From Saccharothrix sp. NRRL B-16314 (lineage in GTDB: Bacteria; Actinomycetota; Actinomycetes; Mycobacteriales; Pseudonocardiaceae): DNA of 64,000 nt. Where the stretch lies: the NCBI RefSeq assembly GCF_000716595.1, contig NZ_JNXC01000011.1:104981-168980 (forward strand), in the 5' to 3' direction. Shown piece after piece: positions 8,460 to 17,166 of this stretch. Each line of letters opens with the position of its first letter. Within the stretch, counting starts at the first letter, position 1. Below the pieces are notes generated by a model, which saw only the letters and a program-made list of their open reading frames with translations, was not told the origin of the DNA and did not search any database. Position numbers and translations under genes: made by a program.

Positions 8460-10568
8460 ATGGAAATGGTCGAACAGGCAGGCACGGCGCGACTCGGCGA
8501 CGACCCGCGTGAATCCCCCGACACCCGGTTCGCGCGCGGTTGGGCCGCCGCCATCACCCCCACCGTCCCGTCGGCCGCCGACTTGCCGCGCGGGCGGCTG
8601 GAGGAGTTGCTCGCCGGGTTCGCCGTGGACCTGCGCACCGCGCTCCGGCACGATCGCCCCACGTCCGCGCGCCGGGTCGGCCGCGGCCTGGTCGAGCACG
8701 GCCTGGTGTCCGCCGAGACGGTGGAGCGGACGATCGCGTTCGTCGGAGAACACCTGCCGACCGACCCGCTCACCGAGAACAAACACCTGATCGCCGTACT
8801 CGGAGCCCTTGCCGCCGGATTCAGTGACGCTCTGCGCACCCATACCGCCCAGCAGAGTGGGATAAAGTCCACCCGATCAGGCGAATCAGTCGCACGATCG
8901 GACGAAGCGAAGTTCCGGGCCGTATTCCAGACAACGGCGCTCGCCATCGCGGTCTCCGACATGAACGGCCTCATCCTCGACTGCAACGAGGCGTTGCTCG
9001 CCATGCTCGACCGCACCACCGACGAACTGGTCGGAACGGTCGCCCGCGACCTGGTGCACCCGGACGAACGCGACATGATCTCGCGCGTCGCCCAGCAGTT
9101 GGCGACCGGGCGCGGGCACGTGCGGGCGGAGACGCGGCTGGTCCGGGCGGACGGCGAGGTCGTCGACGTGCTCGTCGCGCTCGCCATGCTGCGCGACGAC
9201 GACGGCGCGCCCGCCTTCTACGTGACGATGATCGAGAGCCTGGACGAGGTCCGCGCGCTCCAGGCCCAGCTGGTCCGGCAGAGCCTGCACGACATGCTGA
9301 CCGGCCTCGCGAACCGGACGCAGTTCGTCGGCTGGCTGGAGGGCGTGGCCGGTTCCAAGGGGCCCGCGACGCTCGCGCTGGTCGTGTTCGACCTCGACGG
9401 GTTCCGGGTGGTCAACGACGCGTTCGGGCACGACGTCGGCAACCTCGTCCTGACCACCGTCGCCCGGCACCTGCGCTCGGTGTTCGACGGGATCGGGCAG
9501 CTGGCGCGGATCGGCCCGGACGAGTTCGGCGTGCTGATCCGCGACCCGGCCGACGTGCCGACCGTGGTCGCGCTCGCCGAGTCCGCCGTCGACCTGCTCG
9601 CCGAACCGGTGTGGGTGGGTGAAGACGGCATCGGCGTGACGGCCAGCGTCGGCATCGTCGTGCAGGCCGCGCGCGGTGCGGACGCGGTCGAGCTGCTGCG
9701 CTGCGTCGACCTGACCGTGCGGTGGGCCAAGGACGACGGCAAGGCGCAGTGGGCGCTCTACGACCACGGCCGTGACCAGCGTGAACGTGCGCGGATGCGG
9801 TTGGCGGCGTCCATCTCCGGCGGGTTGGAGCAGGGCGACTTCCGGGTCGACTACGAGCCGGTGCACTCGCTGGCGGACGGGTCGCTGCTGGCCGTCGAGG
9901 CGCGGTTGCGGTGGAACCACCCGACCGAAGGGCTGCTGGACCCGCAGACGTTGGTGTCGCTGTCGACGTGCACCGGGATGGTGGCGCGGCTCGGCGAGTG
10001 GGCGATCGGGCAGGCCTGCGCCGACGCCGGCCGTTGGCACGCGGAGTTCGGGTCCGCCGCGCCCGTGCTGAGCATGGACCTGAGCGCGCGGCAGTGCCAG
10101 GAGCCGGAACTGGTGGCGACCGTGCGGCGGGCGTTGCGGGAGAGCGGGTTACCGGCCGGGATGCTCCAGTTCGAGCTCGGCGAGCAGCTGCCCGCGTTGA
10201 TCAGCGACGACCAGGTGGACGAGTTGACGTTCCTGGCCGACCACGGGGTGCGGCTGGTGCTCGACCAGGTCGGCGGCGGCAACGTGCCGGTGGACCGGTT
10301 GCGGCGGATCCCGTTGAGCGGGGTGAAGTTCCAGGGTTCGCCGGTGTACGGGCTGGCGGAGGGCGCGAACCGGATCGACGAGAGCGCGGCCGTGACGCTG
10401 CTCAGCTGGACGCGGACGTTGGACGTTCCCGTGTACGCGGCGGGTGTGCGCACGGAGTTCGAGGCGCGGCGGTTGGCGGAGCTGGGCGTGACGGGGGCGC
10501 AGGGGCCGCTGTACGGGTCGTCGTGGCTGACGTTCGACGAGGTGTCGGCGCTGCTCGGCCGGCCGTGA
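8460..10568 (+). CDS. PAS-GGDEF-EAL protein with degenerate catalytic motifs
   Basis: A 702-residue cytoplasmic protein: an N-terminal helical region (1-140), a PAS domain (about 150-270, FRAVFQTTALAIAVSDMNG), GGDEF (about 280-440) and EAL (about 450-700). The GGDEF domain keeps FDLDGFRVVNDAFGHDVGN, but the signature reads G-P-D-E-F and no I-site RxxD is present. The EAL signature is E-A-R, the DDFG loop reads D-Q-V-G, the KID motif is K-F-Q, and the distal AEGVE is A-A-G-V-R. Phosphodiesterase activity is therefore unlikely and cyclase activity doubtful. It may be a c-di-GMP sensor or a scaffold. The start is the ATG at 8460, with only a weak ribosome binding site and a second ATG two codons on. 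Confidence 0.9.
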   Translation: MEMVEQAGTARLGDDPRESPDTRFARGWAAAITPTVPSAADLPRGRLEELLAGFAVDLRTALRHDRPTSARRVGRGLVEHGLVSAETVERTIAFVGEHLPTDPLTENKHLIAVLGALAAGFSDALRTHTAQQSGIKSTRSGESVARSDEAKFRAVFQTTALAIAVSDMNGLILDCNEALLAMLDRTTDELVGTVARDLVHPDERDMISRVAQQLATGRGHVRAETRLVRADGEVVDVLVALAMLRDDDGAPAFYVTMIESLDEVRALQAQLVRQSLHDMLTGLANRTQFVGWLEGVAGSKGPATLALVVFDLDGFRVVNDAFGHDVGNLVLTTVARHLRSVFDGIGQLARIGPDEFGVLIRDPADVPTVVALAESAVDLLAEPVWVGEDGIGVTASVGIVVQAARGADAVELLRCVDLTVRWAKDDGKAQWALYDHGRDQRERARMRLAASISGGLEQGDFRVDYEPVHSLADGSLLAVEARLRWNHPTEGLLDPQTLVSLSTCTGMVARLGEWAIGQACADAGRWHAEFGSAAPVLSMDLSARQCQEPELVATVRRALRESGLPAGMLQFELGEQLPALISDDQVDELTFLADHGVRLVLDQVGGGNVPVDRLRRIPLSGVKFQGSPVYGLAEGANRIDESAAVTLLSWTRTLDVPVYAAGVRTEFEARRLAELGVTGAQGPLYGSSWLTFDEVSALLGRP

Positions 10569-10627
10569 TCCTTGCTCCAGCGTGGTCCGGCCGGCCGCTC
10601 AGGCCGCTCGCAGGGTCCAGGTCATTT

Positions 10628-10715
10628 GTTCCGAGCGTTGAACTCGGGTGTTCTGAGCGTTGAACTCGGGGGTTCCGAACGTAGGACACGGGGGTTCTGA
10701 ACGTAGGACTCACGC
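10628..10715 (+). repeat. 22-bp-period tandem array, copy 2 (4 units)
   Basis: Four exact 22-bp units start at 10628, 10650, 10672 and 10694. The first two are the TTGAA sub-type (GTTCCGAGCGTTGAAC) and the last two the TAGGA sub-type (GTTCTGAACGTAGGAC). The array occupies the gap between the convergent PAS-GGDEF-EAL and methyltransferase genes. No spacers separate the units. Confidence 0.95.
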
Positions 10716-10722
10716 GGGGGGT

Positions 10723-11952
10723 TTACCAGGTTGGGCGCAGCGGCATGTGGGACGTGGTGCCGTCGAGCTTGACGCCCAGCACCTGGTGCAGCTGGATGTT
10801 GTTCCGCTCGAACCCCAGCCTCGACGCGGCCAGGTACAGGCGCCACACCCTCGCCCGGCCCAACCCCACCTCGGCCACCGCCTCGTCCCAGTGCTCTTCG
10901 AGGTTCGCGCACCACGCCGCCAGCGTCATGGCGTAGTGCTCCCGCAGGTTCTCCTCGTGCCGCACCTCGAACCCGGTGTCGTGCATCAACGACACGATGT
11001 GCCCCGGCCCGACCAGCTCGCCGTCCGGGAACACGTACCGGTTGATGAACCCGCCGGTCCGCGCCGGCTGCTTGTTGTCCGGCCGGGTGATGCAGTGGTT
11101 CAACATCCGCCCACCCGGCCGAACCTTCCGGTGCAGCGCGCGGAAGTACGCGGGCAGCTTGACCTTGCCGATGTGCTCGGTCAGGCCGATCGAGCTGACC
11201 GCGTCGAACCCGTCCTCGCGCACGTCCCGGTAGTCGAGGTAGCGCACCTCGGCCAGGTCGGACAGCCCGGCCTCCACGATCGCCTTCTGCGCCCACTCCG
11301 CCTGGTTGCGCGACAGCGTCACGCCCAGCGCGCGGACGCCGTACTCGCGCGCCGCGTGCATGACCATGCCGCCCCAGCCGCAGCCGACGTCGAGCAGCCG
11401 CATCCCCGGCTCCAGCCCGAGCTTGCGCGCCACCAGGTCGTGCTTGGCGAACTGCGCCTGCTCCAAAGTGGACTCGGCGGTCGGGTACACCGCGCACGTG
11501 TAAGCCATGGACGGCCCGAGGACCCACTCGTAGAACGCGTTCGACACGTCGTAGTGGTGCGCGATCGCCTCGCGGTCACGCGCCTTCGAGTGCCGCAGGC
11601 CGTGCAGCCGCCGCTCCTGCGCCGGCACCTCCACCCGCGTGCGCAGCCGGGTCCGCCCGAGGGTCGCCAGCAACTCCACCCGCTCGCCCCACGGCACCTC
11701 CCGCAGCGACATCTCCGACAGGTGCCGCAGCGCCCCGTACACGTCGCCGATGATCTCCAAGTGCCCGGTCACGTACGCGCGCGCCAGACCGAGCTCGCCC
11801 GGCGCCGACGCCAGGTACGACAACGCTTCCGGCGTGCGCACCTCGATGCCCACAGTCGCGTCGGCCGGCCCCGCCTCGCTGCCGTCGTACGCGCTGAACC
11901 GCACGGACGCGTCGCTCCCGACCGCCCGCTGGAACACCTCCGCCAACCGCAT
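10723..11952 (-). CDS. tmsB: SAM-dependent fatty acyl methyltransferase (TmsB/BfaB, CFA synthase family)
   Basis: About 409 residues of the cyclopropane-fatty-acyl-phospholipid synthase family. The SAM motif is LLDVGCGWGGM, preceded by the family motif HYDVSNAFYEWVLGPSMAYTC and followed by GLTEHIG and the family's FINRYVFPDGEL. Coupling to the upstream FAD reductase gene matches the actinobacterial tmsAB/bfaAB pair, in which this enzyme adds a methylene group at C10 of oleoyl chains as the first step to 10-methylstearic (tuberculostearic) acid. I chose the ATG at 11952 because AAGGGAG lies eight bases before it. A GTG at 11970 would overlap the upstream stop by four bases. A plain cyclopropane synthase remains possible. 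Confidence 0.88.
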   Translation of the reverse strand: MRLAEVFQRAVGSDASVRFSAYDGSEAGPADATVGIEVRTPEALSYLASAPGELGLARAYVTGHLEIIGDVYGALRHLSEMSLREVPWGERVELLATLGRTRLRTRVEVPAQERRLHGLRHSKARDREAIAHHYDVSNAFYEWVLGPSMAYTCAVYPTAESTLEQAQFAKHDLVARKLGLEPGMRLLDVGCGWGGMVMHAAREYGVRALGVTLSRNQAEWAQKAIVEAGLSDLAEVRYLDYRDVREDGFDAVSSIGLTEHIGKVKLPAYFRALHRKVRPGGRMLNHCITRPDNKQPARTGGFINRYVFPDGELVGPGHIVSLMHDTGFEVRHEENLREHYAMTLAAWCANLEEHWDEAVAEVGLGRARVWRLYLAASRLGFERNNIQLHQVLGVKLDGTTSHMPLRPTW

Positions 11953-11966
11953 GGCCCCGGCTCCCT

Positions 11967-13340
11967 TCACCTACGGAGAACACACTTGGCGTACAGATCG
12001 GGCAGCCTGCCCGCCGGGTCGTACCGCTCCTTCAACTCCTGGTACGTCGGGCCGTTGTAGTTGGCCCAGAACTCCTCTTCGCGGTAGTACGAGTCGGAGT
12101 ACAGCGACTTGTGCCCGCCCAGCTCGGTGACCTTGTCCTCGATCACCCTGTTCCGGCTGCCCTGCCGCTCGTCCGGCCGCAGCGACACCGTCGACCAGAA
12201 GCCGACGTTCACGTACAGCACGTCCGGGTCCATCGGGTACAGCGGCCAGGCGCCGTCGCGGCTCCGCAGCCGCACCGGGCACAGCCACACCGGGCTGATG
12301 CCGATCTCCCGGTGGAAGAAGTCCAGGAACTCGGCGAGCCGGTCGACCGGGATCTCCACGTCCTGGATGACCGGCTCCTGCACCGCCTTGCTCAGCCGGT
12401 CGGACAGCTTGTGCCGCCGGTCCCAAGCCACGACCTTGCGGTACACGTCCGACCGCAGGTACCGCTTGGGCACCAGCCGCCGCACCACCGGGTGCTGCAC
12501 GCCGAACGCCCGCGAGCACCAGAACCAGTCGGTGTCCCACCGCCACAGGTAGTCCTTGACGGTCAGGTAGTCGGTCCGCCGCCGCTGGATGGACCGGTAG
12601 TAGACGTGGTTGCCGGTGTAGTCCGACGTCCACGGCGCGGTGTCGGCCCAGGTGCCGAGCGTCAGGTACTGCTCGCCGCCGGAGAACACCGTGCCGTCCA
12701 CGAAGTCGACCGGTTCGCCCTGGTAGGAGCGTTCCGCGCAGACCGCGGCGATCATCTCGGCGCACTGATCGGCGGCACCGAACGGCACGTGCCGCAGCTT
12801 CACGTACGGCCGCACCGGTTCGAGTTCGATCTCCAGCCGCAACGCGTAGCCGAGCGTGCCGTACGAGTTCGGGAAGCCCCGGAAGAGACCGCCGTGCGCG
12901 TCGTCGCCCGGATCGGTCACCACGACCTCACCGTCGCCGGTCATCACTTCCAGCTCGCGCACCGACTCGTGCGGCAGGCCGTTGCGGAACGAGCTCGACT
13001 CGATGCCGAGGCCGGCCACCGCGCCGCCCAGCGTGATCGTCTTGAGCTGCGGCACGACCAGCGGCATCAGGCCGTGCGGCAGGGTGGCGTCCACCAGGTT
13101 CTCGTAGGTCGTCATGCCCTGCACCTGCGCGGTGCGGGCGTCCGGGTCGACCGACAGCACCCGGTCGAACCGGGCGACGTCGAGTCCGCCCGACTGGTCG
13201 GCGCGGAAGCGGAAGAGGTTCGACGTCGACTTGGCGAGGCGCACCGGAGCGCCCGCGGGGATGGCCGCGTACTGGCCGCGCAACGCGGCGACCGCCCGCC
13301 CGTGATCGGATTCCCGGCTCTGCCGGGAGTGGTCCTGCAC
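11967..13340 (-). CDS. tmsA: FAD-binding oxidoreductase (TmsA/BfaA, 10-methylene fatty acyl reductase)
   Basis: A flavoprotein of the FAD-linked oxidase (PCMH/DHCR24-like) type, about 457 residues. The FAD-binding half shows STSNLFRF, VDPDARTAQVQGMTTYENLVDATLPHG and TLGGAVAGLGIESSSFRNGLPHESV. The C-terminal half is Tyr/Trp-rich. In 10-methyl branched fatty acid synthesis this partner reduces the 10-methylene intermediate with NADPH. It sits immediately upstream of the methyltransferase. The frame is open to a TTG at 13394; the GTG at 13340 has GAGGGA a few bases upstream and is preferred, with 13352 as an alternative. No tmsC-like third gene is visible. Confidence 0.85.
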   Translation of the reverse strand: MQDHSRQSRESDHGRAVAALRGQYAAIPAGAPVRLAKSTSNLFRFRADQSGGLDVARFDRVLSVDPDARTAQVQGMTTYENLVDATLPHGLMPLVVPQLKTITLGGAVAGLGIESSSFRNGLPHESVRELEVMTGDGEVVVTDPGDDAHGGLFRGFPNSYGTLGYALRLEIELEPVRPYVKLRHVPFGAADQCAEMIAAVCAERSYQGEPVDFVDGTVFSGGEQYLTLGTWADTAPWTSDYTGNHVYYRSIQRRRTDYLTVKDYLWRWDTDWFWCSRAFGVQHPVVRRLVPKRYLRSDVYRKVVAWDRRHKLSDRLSKAVQEPVIQDVEIPVDRLAEFLDFFHREIGISPVWLCPVRLRSRDGAWPLYPMDPDVLYVNVGFWSTVSLRPDERQGSRNRVIEDKVTELGGHKSLYSDSYYREEEFWANYNGPTYQELKERYDPAGRLPDLYAKCVLRR

Positions 13341-13412
13341 GTGATCCCTCACGAGTGCGACGTTAGGCCGCCGTCGCTTGATCAGCACCCCCAAAATTCA
13401 CCTACAAGCAAG

Positions 13413-13426
13413 TTACCGGCGGGTAG
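13413..13426. promoter_or_regulatory. operator-like palindrome TTACCGGCGGGTAG
   Basis: A near-perfect dyad (TTACC, GGCG, GGTAG) placed 14 bases before the ATG of the AidB-like gene. It immediately precedes a possible -10 TACGCT (13427-13432). The same pattern recurs at 21685-21698 (TTACCAGCAGGTAA) upstream of the secreted esterase, suggesting a shared repressor. Which protein binds is unknown. Confidence 0.5.
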
Positions 13427-13440
13427 TACGCTGAGTGGTT

Positions 13441-15033
13441 ATGACCCACGCCACGCACGAGGTGACCAACCAGGTCCCGCCGCTGGAAGGCCACGACGTC
13501 TCCGCCGACCCGGCGCTGCTGGACGGCCTGCACCGCGGCGGTGCGGAGTGGGCCGAGCCGGAACTGCGCGCGCTCGGCGTGCTCGCGGGCACCGCGCACG
13601 TCCAGGACCTCGGTCGGCAGGCGAACGCGCACCCGCCCGTCCTGCACACGCACGACCGGTACGGGCACCGGATCGACGAGGTCGAGTTCCACCCGGCCTG
13701 GCACGAGCTGATGGCGACAGCGGTCTCCAGCGGCCTGCACGCGGCGGCGTGGCGGGACGACCGGCCGGGCGCACACGTCGCCCGCGCGGCCAAGTTCTTC
13801 GTGTGGAGCCAGGCCGAGGCGGGGCACGGGTGCCCGATCTCGATGACGTACGCCGCCGTGCCCGCGTTGCGCCGGACGCCCGAGCTGGCCGCGCGGTACG
13901 AGCCGCTGCTGGCGTCCCCCGAGTACGACTTCGGGCTGCGCGCGCCGTTGACCAAGCGCGGGTTGATCGCGGGCATGTCGATGACCGAGAAGCAGGGCGG
14001 CTCGGACGTGCGGGCGAACACCACGCGGGCCGTGCCGCAGGGTGACCACTACGCGCTGACCGGGCACAAGTGGTTCACGTCCGCGCCGATGTCCGACCTG
14101 TTCCTCACCCTGGCGCAGACGCAGGGCGGCCTGTCGTGCTTCCTGGTGCCGCGCGTGCTGCCGGACGGCACGCGGAACGCGCTGTTCCTGCAGCGGCTGA
14201 AGGACAAGCTGGGCAACAAGTCCAACGCGTCGGCGGAGCTGGAGTACGACGGCGCGGTCGGCTGGCTGGTCGGCGAGGAGGGACGGGGCGTGCGGACCAT
14301 CATCGAGATGGTCAACACGACCCGGCTGGACTGCGTGCTCGGCTCGGCGTCCGGGATGCGGCTCGGGTTGACCCAGGCCACGCACCACGCCGCGCACCGC
14401 AAGGCGTTCGGGGCGTACCTGGTCGACCAGCCCGCGATGCGCAACGTGCTGGCCGACCTGGCCGTGGAGTCGGAGGCGGCGACGACGGTGGCGCTGTGGC
14501 TGGCCGGCACCCGCAGTCGGCTGGGGTTGGCGGTGTCGAAGTACTGGGTGTGCAAGCGCGGTCCGGCGCACGCCGCGGAGGCGTTGGAGTGCTTGGGCGG
14601 CAACGGTTACATCGAGGACTCCGGGCTGCCGCGGCTGTTCCGGGAGTCGCCGTTGATGTCGATCTGGGAGGGCTCGGGCAACGTCGCCGCCCTGGACGCG
14701 TTGCGCGCTCTCGGGCGTTCCCCCGAGGCGGTGGAGGAGTTCTTCGGCGAGCTGGACGCGGCCCGTGGCTCGGACCGGCGGCTGGACGCGGCGGTGGACG
14801 GGATCAAGGCCGAGCTGACGGACCTCGGTGACCTCGAAGTGCGGGCGCGACGGCTGGTGGAGCGGATGGCGTTGGCGTTGCAGGGTTCGCTGCTGGTGCG
14901 CCACGGGCACCCGGCGGTGGCCGACGCGTTCTGCGCGTCCCGGCTGTCCGGCGACTGGGGCGTGGCGTTCGGCACCCTGCCGCGCGGCGTGGACTTCGGC
15001 GCGATCATCGAGCGGGGGTTGCCGAAGCTGTGA
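13441..15033 (+). CDS. AidB-like acyl-CoA dehydrogenase family flavoprotein
   Basis: A 530-residue protein, longer than ordinary acyl-CoA dehydrogenases (about 380) and matching the AidB subfamily. Diagnostic segments are CPISMTYAAVPALR, GMSMTEKQGGSDVRANTT (FAD/substrate loop), GHKWFTSAPMSD, and near the C-terminus LECLGGNGYIEDSGLPRLFRESPLMSIWEGSGNV, where the Glu of WEGSGN is the acyl-CoA dehydrogenase catalytic base position. E. coli AidB binds FAD and DNA and protects against alkylation; the actinobacterial role is less clear. I use the ATG at 13441, probably leaderless since TACGCT lies eight bases before it. The crotonase gene overlaps its stop by four bases, suggesting a joint role in acyl-CoA metabolism. 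Confidence 0.9.
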   Translation: MTHATHEVTNQVPPLEGHDVSADPALLDGLHRGGAEWAEPELRALGVLAGTAHVQDLGRQANAHPPVLHTHDRYGHRIDEVEFHPAWHELMATAVSSGLHAAAWRDDRPGAHVARAAKFFVWSQAEAGHGCPISMTYAAVPALRRTPELAARYEPLLASPEYDFGLRAPLTKRGLIAGMSMTEKQGGSDVRANTTRAVPQGDHYALTGHKWFTSAPMSDLFLTLAQTQGGLSCFLVPRVLPDGTRNALFLQRLKDKLGNKSNASAELEYDGAVGWLVGEEGRGVRTIIEMVNTTRLDCVLGSASGMRLGLTQATHHAAHRKAFGAYLVDQPAMRNVLADLAVESEAATTVALWLAGTRSRLGLAVSKYWVCKRGPAHAAEALECLGGNGYIEDSGLPRLFRESPLMSIWEGSGNVAALDALRALGRSPEAVEEFFGELDAARGSDRRLDAAVDGIKAELTDLGDLEVRARRLVERMALALQGSLLVRHGHPAVADAFCASRLSGDWGVAFGTLPRGVDFGAIIERGLPKL

Positions 15034-15785
15034 GTTCCGTACGGGTGGAGCGCTCCGGGCCGGTGTTCACGGTCCTGCTGAACCGGCCCGCGGTGCGCAA
15101 CGCGGTGGACGGCCCGACGGCGCACACGTTGACCGAGGTGTTCCGGGAGTTCGACGAGGACCCGACCGCGGCGGTGGCCGTGCTGCACGGCGAGGGCGGC
15201 ACGTTCTGCTCGGGCGCCGACCTGAAGGCGCTGGGTTCCGCCCAGAGCAACGACCCCGGGTCGCCGTCCGGCCCGATGGGCCCGACCCGGTTGCGCCTGT
15301 CCAAGCCGGTGATCGCCGCCGTCTCCGGCCACGCGGTCGCGGGCGGCTTGGAACTGGCGCTGTGGTGCGACCTCCGGGTCGCCGACGAGGACGCGGTGCT
15401 CGGCGTGTTCTGCCGGCGCTGGGGCGTGCCGCTGATCGACGGCGGCACGGTGCGGCTGCCGCGCCTGATCGGCACGTCCCGCGCCCTGGACCTGATCCTG
15501 ACCGGCCGGGCGGTGGCCGCCGACGAGGCGCTGGCGATCGGCCTGGTCAACCGGGTGGTGCCGACCGGCACGTCCCGGTCGGCCGCCGAGGCGCTGGCGC
15601 TGGAGATCGCCGCGTTCCCGCAGCTCTGCCTCCGCGAGGACCGCTTGTCGGTGCTCGAACAGGAAGGCCTGTCGGAGCAGGACGCCCTGGCCAACGAGCT
15701 GGCGCACGGCCTGACCTCGCTGCGCGAGGTGGAGCGGGGCCTGCGCCGCTTCCACTCCGGCGAAGGACGCCACGGCCGCTTCTGA
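15030..15785 (+). CDS. crotonase/enoyl-CoA hydratase family protein lacking the second catalytic Glu
   Basis: A 251-residue crotonase starting with GTG in a GTGA overlap with the AidB-like gene. The oxyanion-hole segments GGTFCSGADLKAL and SGHAVAGGLELAL are present, including the first catalytic Glu (GGLEL, equivalent to Glu144 of rat hydratase). At the second catalytic position (Glu164, normally in a PE motif) the sequence reads FCRRWGVPLIDGGT, so the acid/base Glu is missing. The protein may thus be a CoA-ester isomerase, thioesterase or hydrolase rather than a hydratase. A strong hairpin follows 185 bp downstream. Confidence 0.88.
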   Translation: MSSVRVERSGPVFTVLLNRPAVRNAVDGPTAHTLTEVFREFDEDPTAAVAVLHGEGGTFCSGADLKALGSAQSNDPGSPSGPMGPTRLRLSKPVIAAVSGHAVAGGLELALWCDLRVADEDAVLGVFCRRWGVPLIDGGTVRLPRLIGTSRALDLILTGRAVAADEALAIGLVNRVVPTGTSRSAAEALALEIAAFPQLCLREDRLSVLEQEGLSEQDALANELAHGLTSLREVERGLRRFHSGEGRHGRF

Positions 15786-15969
15786 CCCGGCGGCGTGCCC
15801 GGTGTCGGGTCGGGCCGGTGTCGGGTAGGCGGTATGGCCGACGACCCCGACCTCGACCTGGTCGAGGACGAGCTGAGCCCCGGCGAGGGCTTCACCGGCA
15901 TCGAGGACACCGTCAACCGCACCGCCCGGGGTTTCGTCCGGGGCACCGGCCGACCCGCGGCCCGGCGCG

Positions 15970-15998
15970 CCGGGTCCGTGCCGCCGGCACGGACCCGG
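15970..15998. terminator. bidirectional terminator hairpin
   Basis: A perfect 13-bp stem (CCGGGTCCGTGCC at 15970-15982 pairing with GGCACGGACCCGG at 15986-15998) with a 3-base loop. It sits eight bases before the end of the acyl-CoA dehydrogenase gene on the other strand, between two convergent transcription units. There is no clear T-tract, as is common in GC-rich actinomycetes. Confidence 0.8.
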
Positions 15999-16005
15999 CC
16001 GTCGT

Positions 16006-17163
16006 CTAGCTCGTCAGGCCGAGTTCCCGCGCGATCAGCATCTTCTGGACCTCGCTGGTGCCCTCGCCGATCTCCAGGATCTTGGCGTCGCGGTAGAACC
16101 GGCCCACCGGGAACTCGTTCATGAAGCCGTACCCGCCGAAGATCTGGGTCGCCTCACGCGCGTTGTCCATCGCCGCCTCGGACGACACCAGCTTGGCGAT
16201 CGCCGCCTCGCGCTTGAACGGCTCGCCGCGCAGCATCTTCGCCGCCGCCTGGTAGTACGCCAACCGCGAGGTGTGCGTGCGGGCCTCCATCTCGGCGATC
16301 TTGAACTGGATCGCCTGGTAGGAGCCGATCTTGTGGCCGAACGCCTCGCGCTCGCCCACGTACCGCAGGCACTCGTCCACGCACCCCTGCGCCAGCCCGA
16401 CGCCGATGGCCGCGATCGCCACCCGGCCTTCGTCCAACGTCTGGAGGAACTGCGCGTAGCCGCGCCCGCGCTCGCCCACCAGGTTCGCCACCGGCACCCG
16501 GCAGTCCTGGAACGACAGCTCACGCGTGTCCGACGCGTTCCAGCCGACCTTGGAGTACTTGCGCGACACCGAGAACCCCGGCGTGCCGCTCGGCACGATG
16601 ATCGCCGAGATCTCCGGCTTGCCGTTCTCCCGCTGCCCGGTGATCGCCGCCACCGTCACCAAGCCGGTGATGTCGGTGCCCGAGTTGGTGATGAACGCCT
16701 TGGTCCCGTTGATCACCCACTCGTCGCCGTCGAGCCGCGCGGTGGTGCGCAGCGCGCCCGCGTCCGACCCGCCGCCGGGCTCGGTCAGCCCGAACGCGCC
16801 CAGCACGGAGCCGGAGCACATCTGGGGCAGCCAAGCGGCCTTCTGCTCGGCCGAGCCGAAGCGGTACAGCGGCATCGAACCGAGCGAGACCCCGGCCTCC
16901 ACCGTGATGGCCACGGACGAGTCGACCCGCGCCAGCTCCTCCAACGCCAGGCACAACGCGAAGTAGTCGCCGCCCATGCCGCCGAACTCCTCCGGGAACG
17001 GCAGGCCGAACAGGCCCATCCGCCCCATCTTGGCGACGATCTCGTACGGGAACTCCTCGCGCTCGTAGAACCCGCCGATGACCGGCGCGACCTCCTCGCG
17101 GGCGAACTCCTCGACGGTCTTGCGCAGCGCCTCGTATTCCTCGTCAAGGCGGAAGTCCAACAT
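16006..17163 (-). CDS. acyl-CoA dehydrogenase (FadE19/AcdH-like, branched-chain acyl-CoA)
   Basis: A 385-residue canonical acyl-CoA dehydrogenase. Motifs: LGAFGLTEPGGGSDAG (FAD contact), WVINGTKAFITNSG, TRELSFQDCRVP, and IGEGTSEVQKMLIARELG, where the Glu of GEGTSE is the catalytic base at the short-chain dehydrogenase position. True isovaleryl-CoA dehydrogenases usually have Ala here, so an AcdH/FadE19-like enzyme acting on several branched or short acyl-CoAs fits better. It is the last gene of a carboxylase operon and starts three bases after the alpha-subunit stop. In M. tuberculosis the equivalent set is accD1-accA1-fadE19, assigned to leucine catabolism. Confidence 0.93.
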   Translation of the reverse strand: MLDFRLDEEYEALRKTVEEFAREEVAPVIGGFYEREEFPYEIVAKMGRMGLFGLPFPEEFGGMGGDYFALCLALEELARVDSSVAITVEAGVSLGSMPLYRFGSAEQKAAWLPQMCSGSVLGAFGLTEPGGGSDAGALRTTARLDGDEWVINGTKAFITNSGTDITGLVTVAAITGQRENGKPEISAIIVPSGTPGFSVSRKYSKVGWNASDTRELSFQDCRVPVANLVGERGRGYAQFLQTLDEGRVAIAAIGVGLAQGCVDECLRYVGEREAFGHKIGSYQAIQFKIAEMEARTHTSRLAYYQAAAKMLRGEPFKREAAIAKLVSSEAAMDNAREATQIFGGYGFMNEFPVGRFYRDAKILEIGEGTSEVQKMLIARELGLTS

Positions 17164-17166
17164 CGT

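Noticed and set aside
10628..10715. CRISPR array
   Set aside because: Units are contiguous with no spacers, and no cas genes are present; it is a plain tandem repeat.
15834..16124. Small plus-strand ORF starting MADDPDLDLVEDELSPGEGF
   Set aside because: The first 40 residues look plausible, but there is no ribosome binding site, the terminator hairpin lies inside it, and it runs into the opposing dehydrogenase gene.
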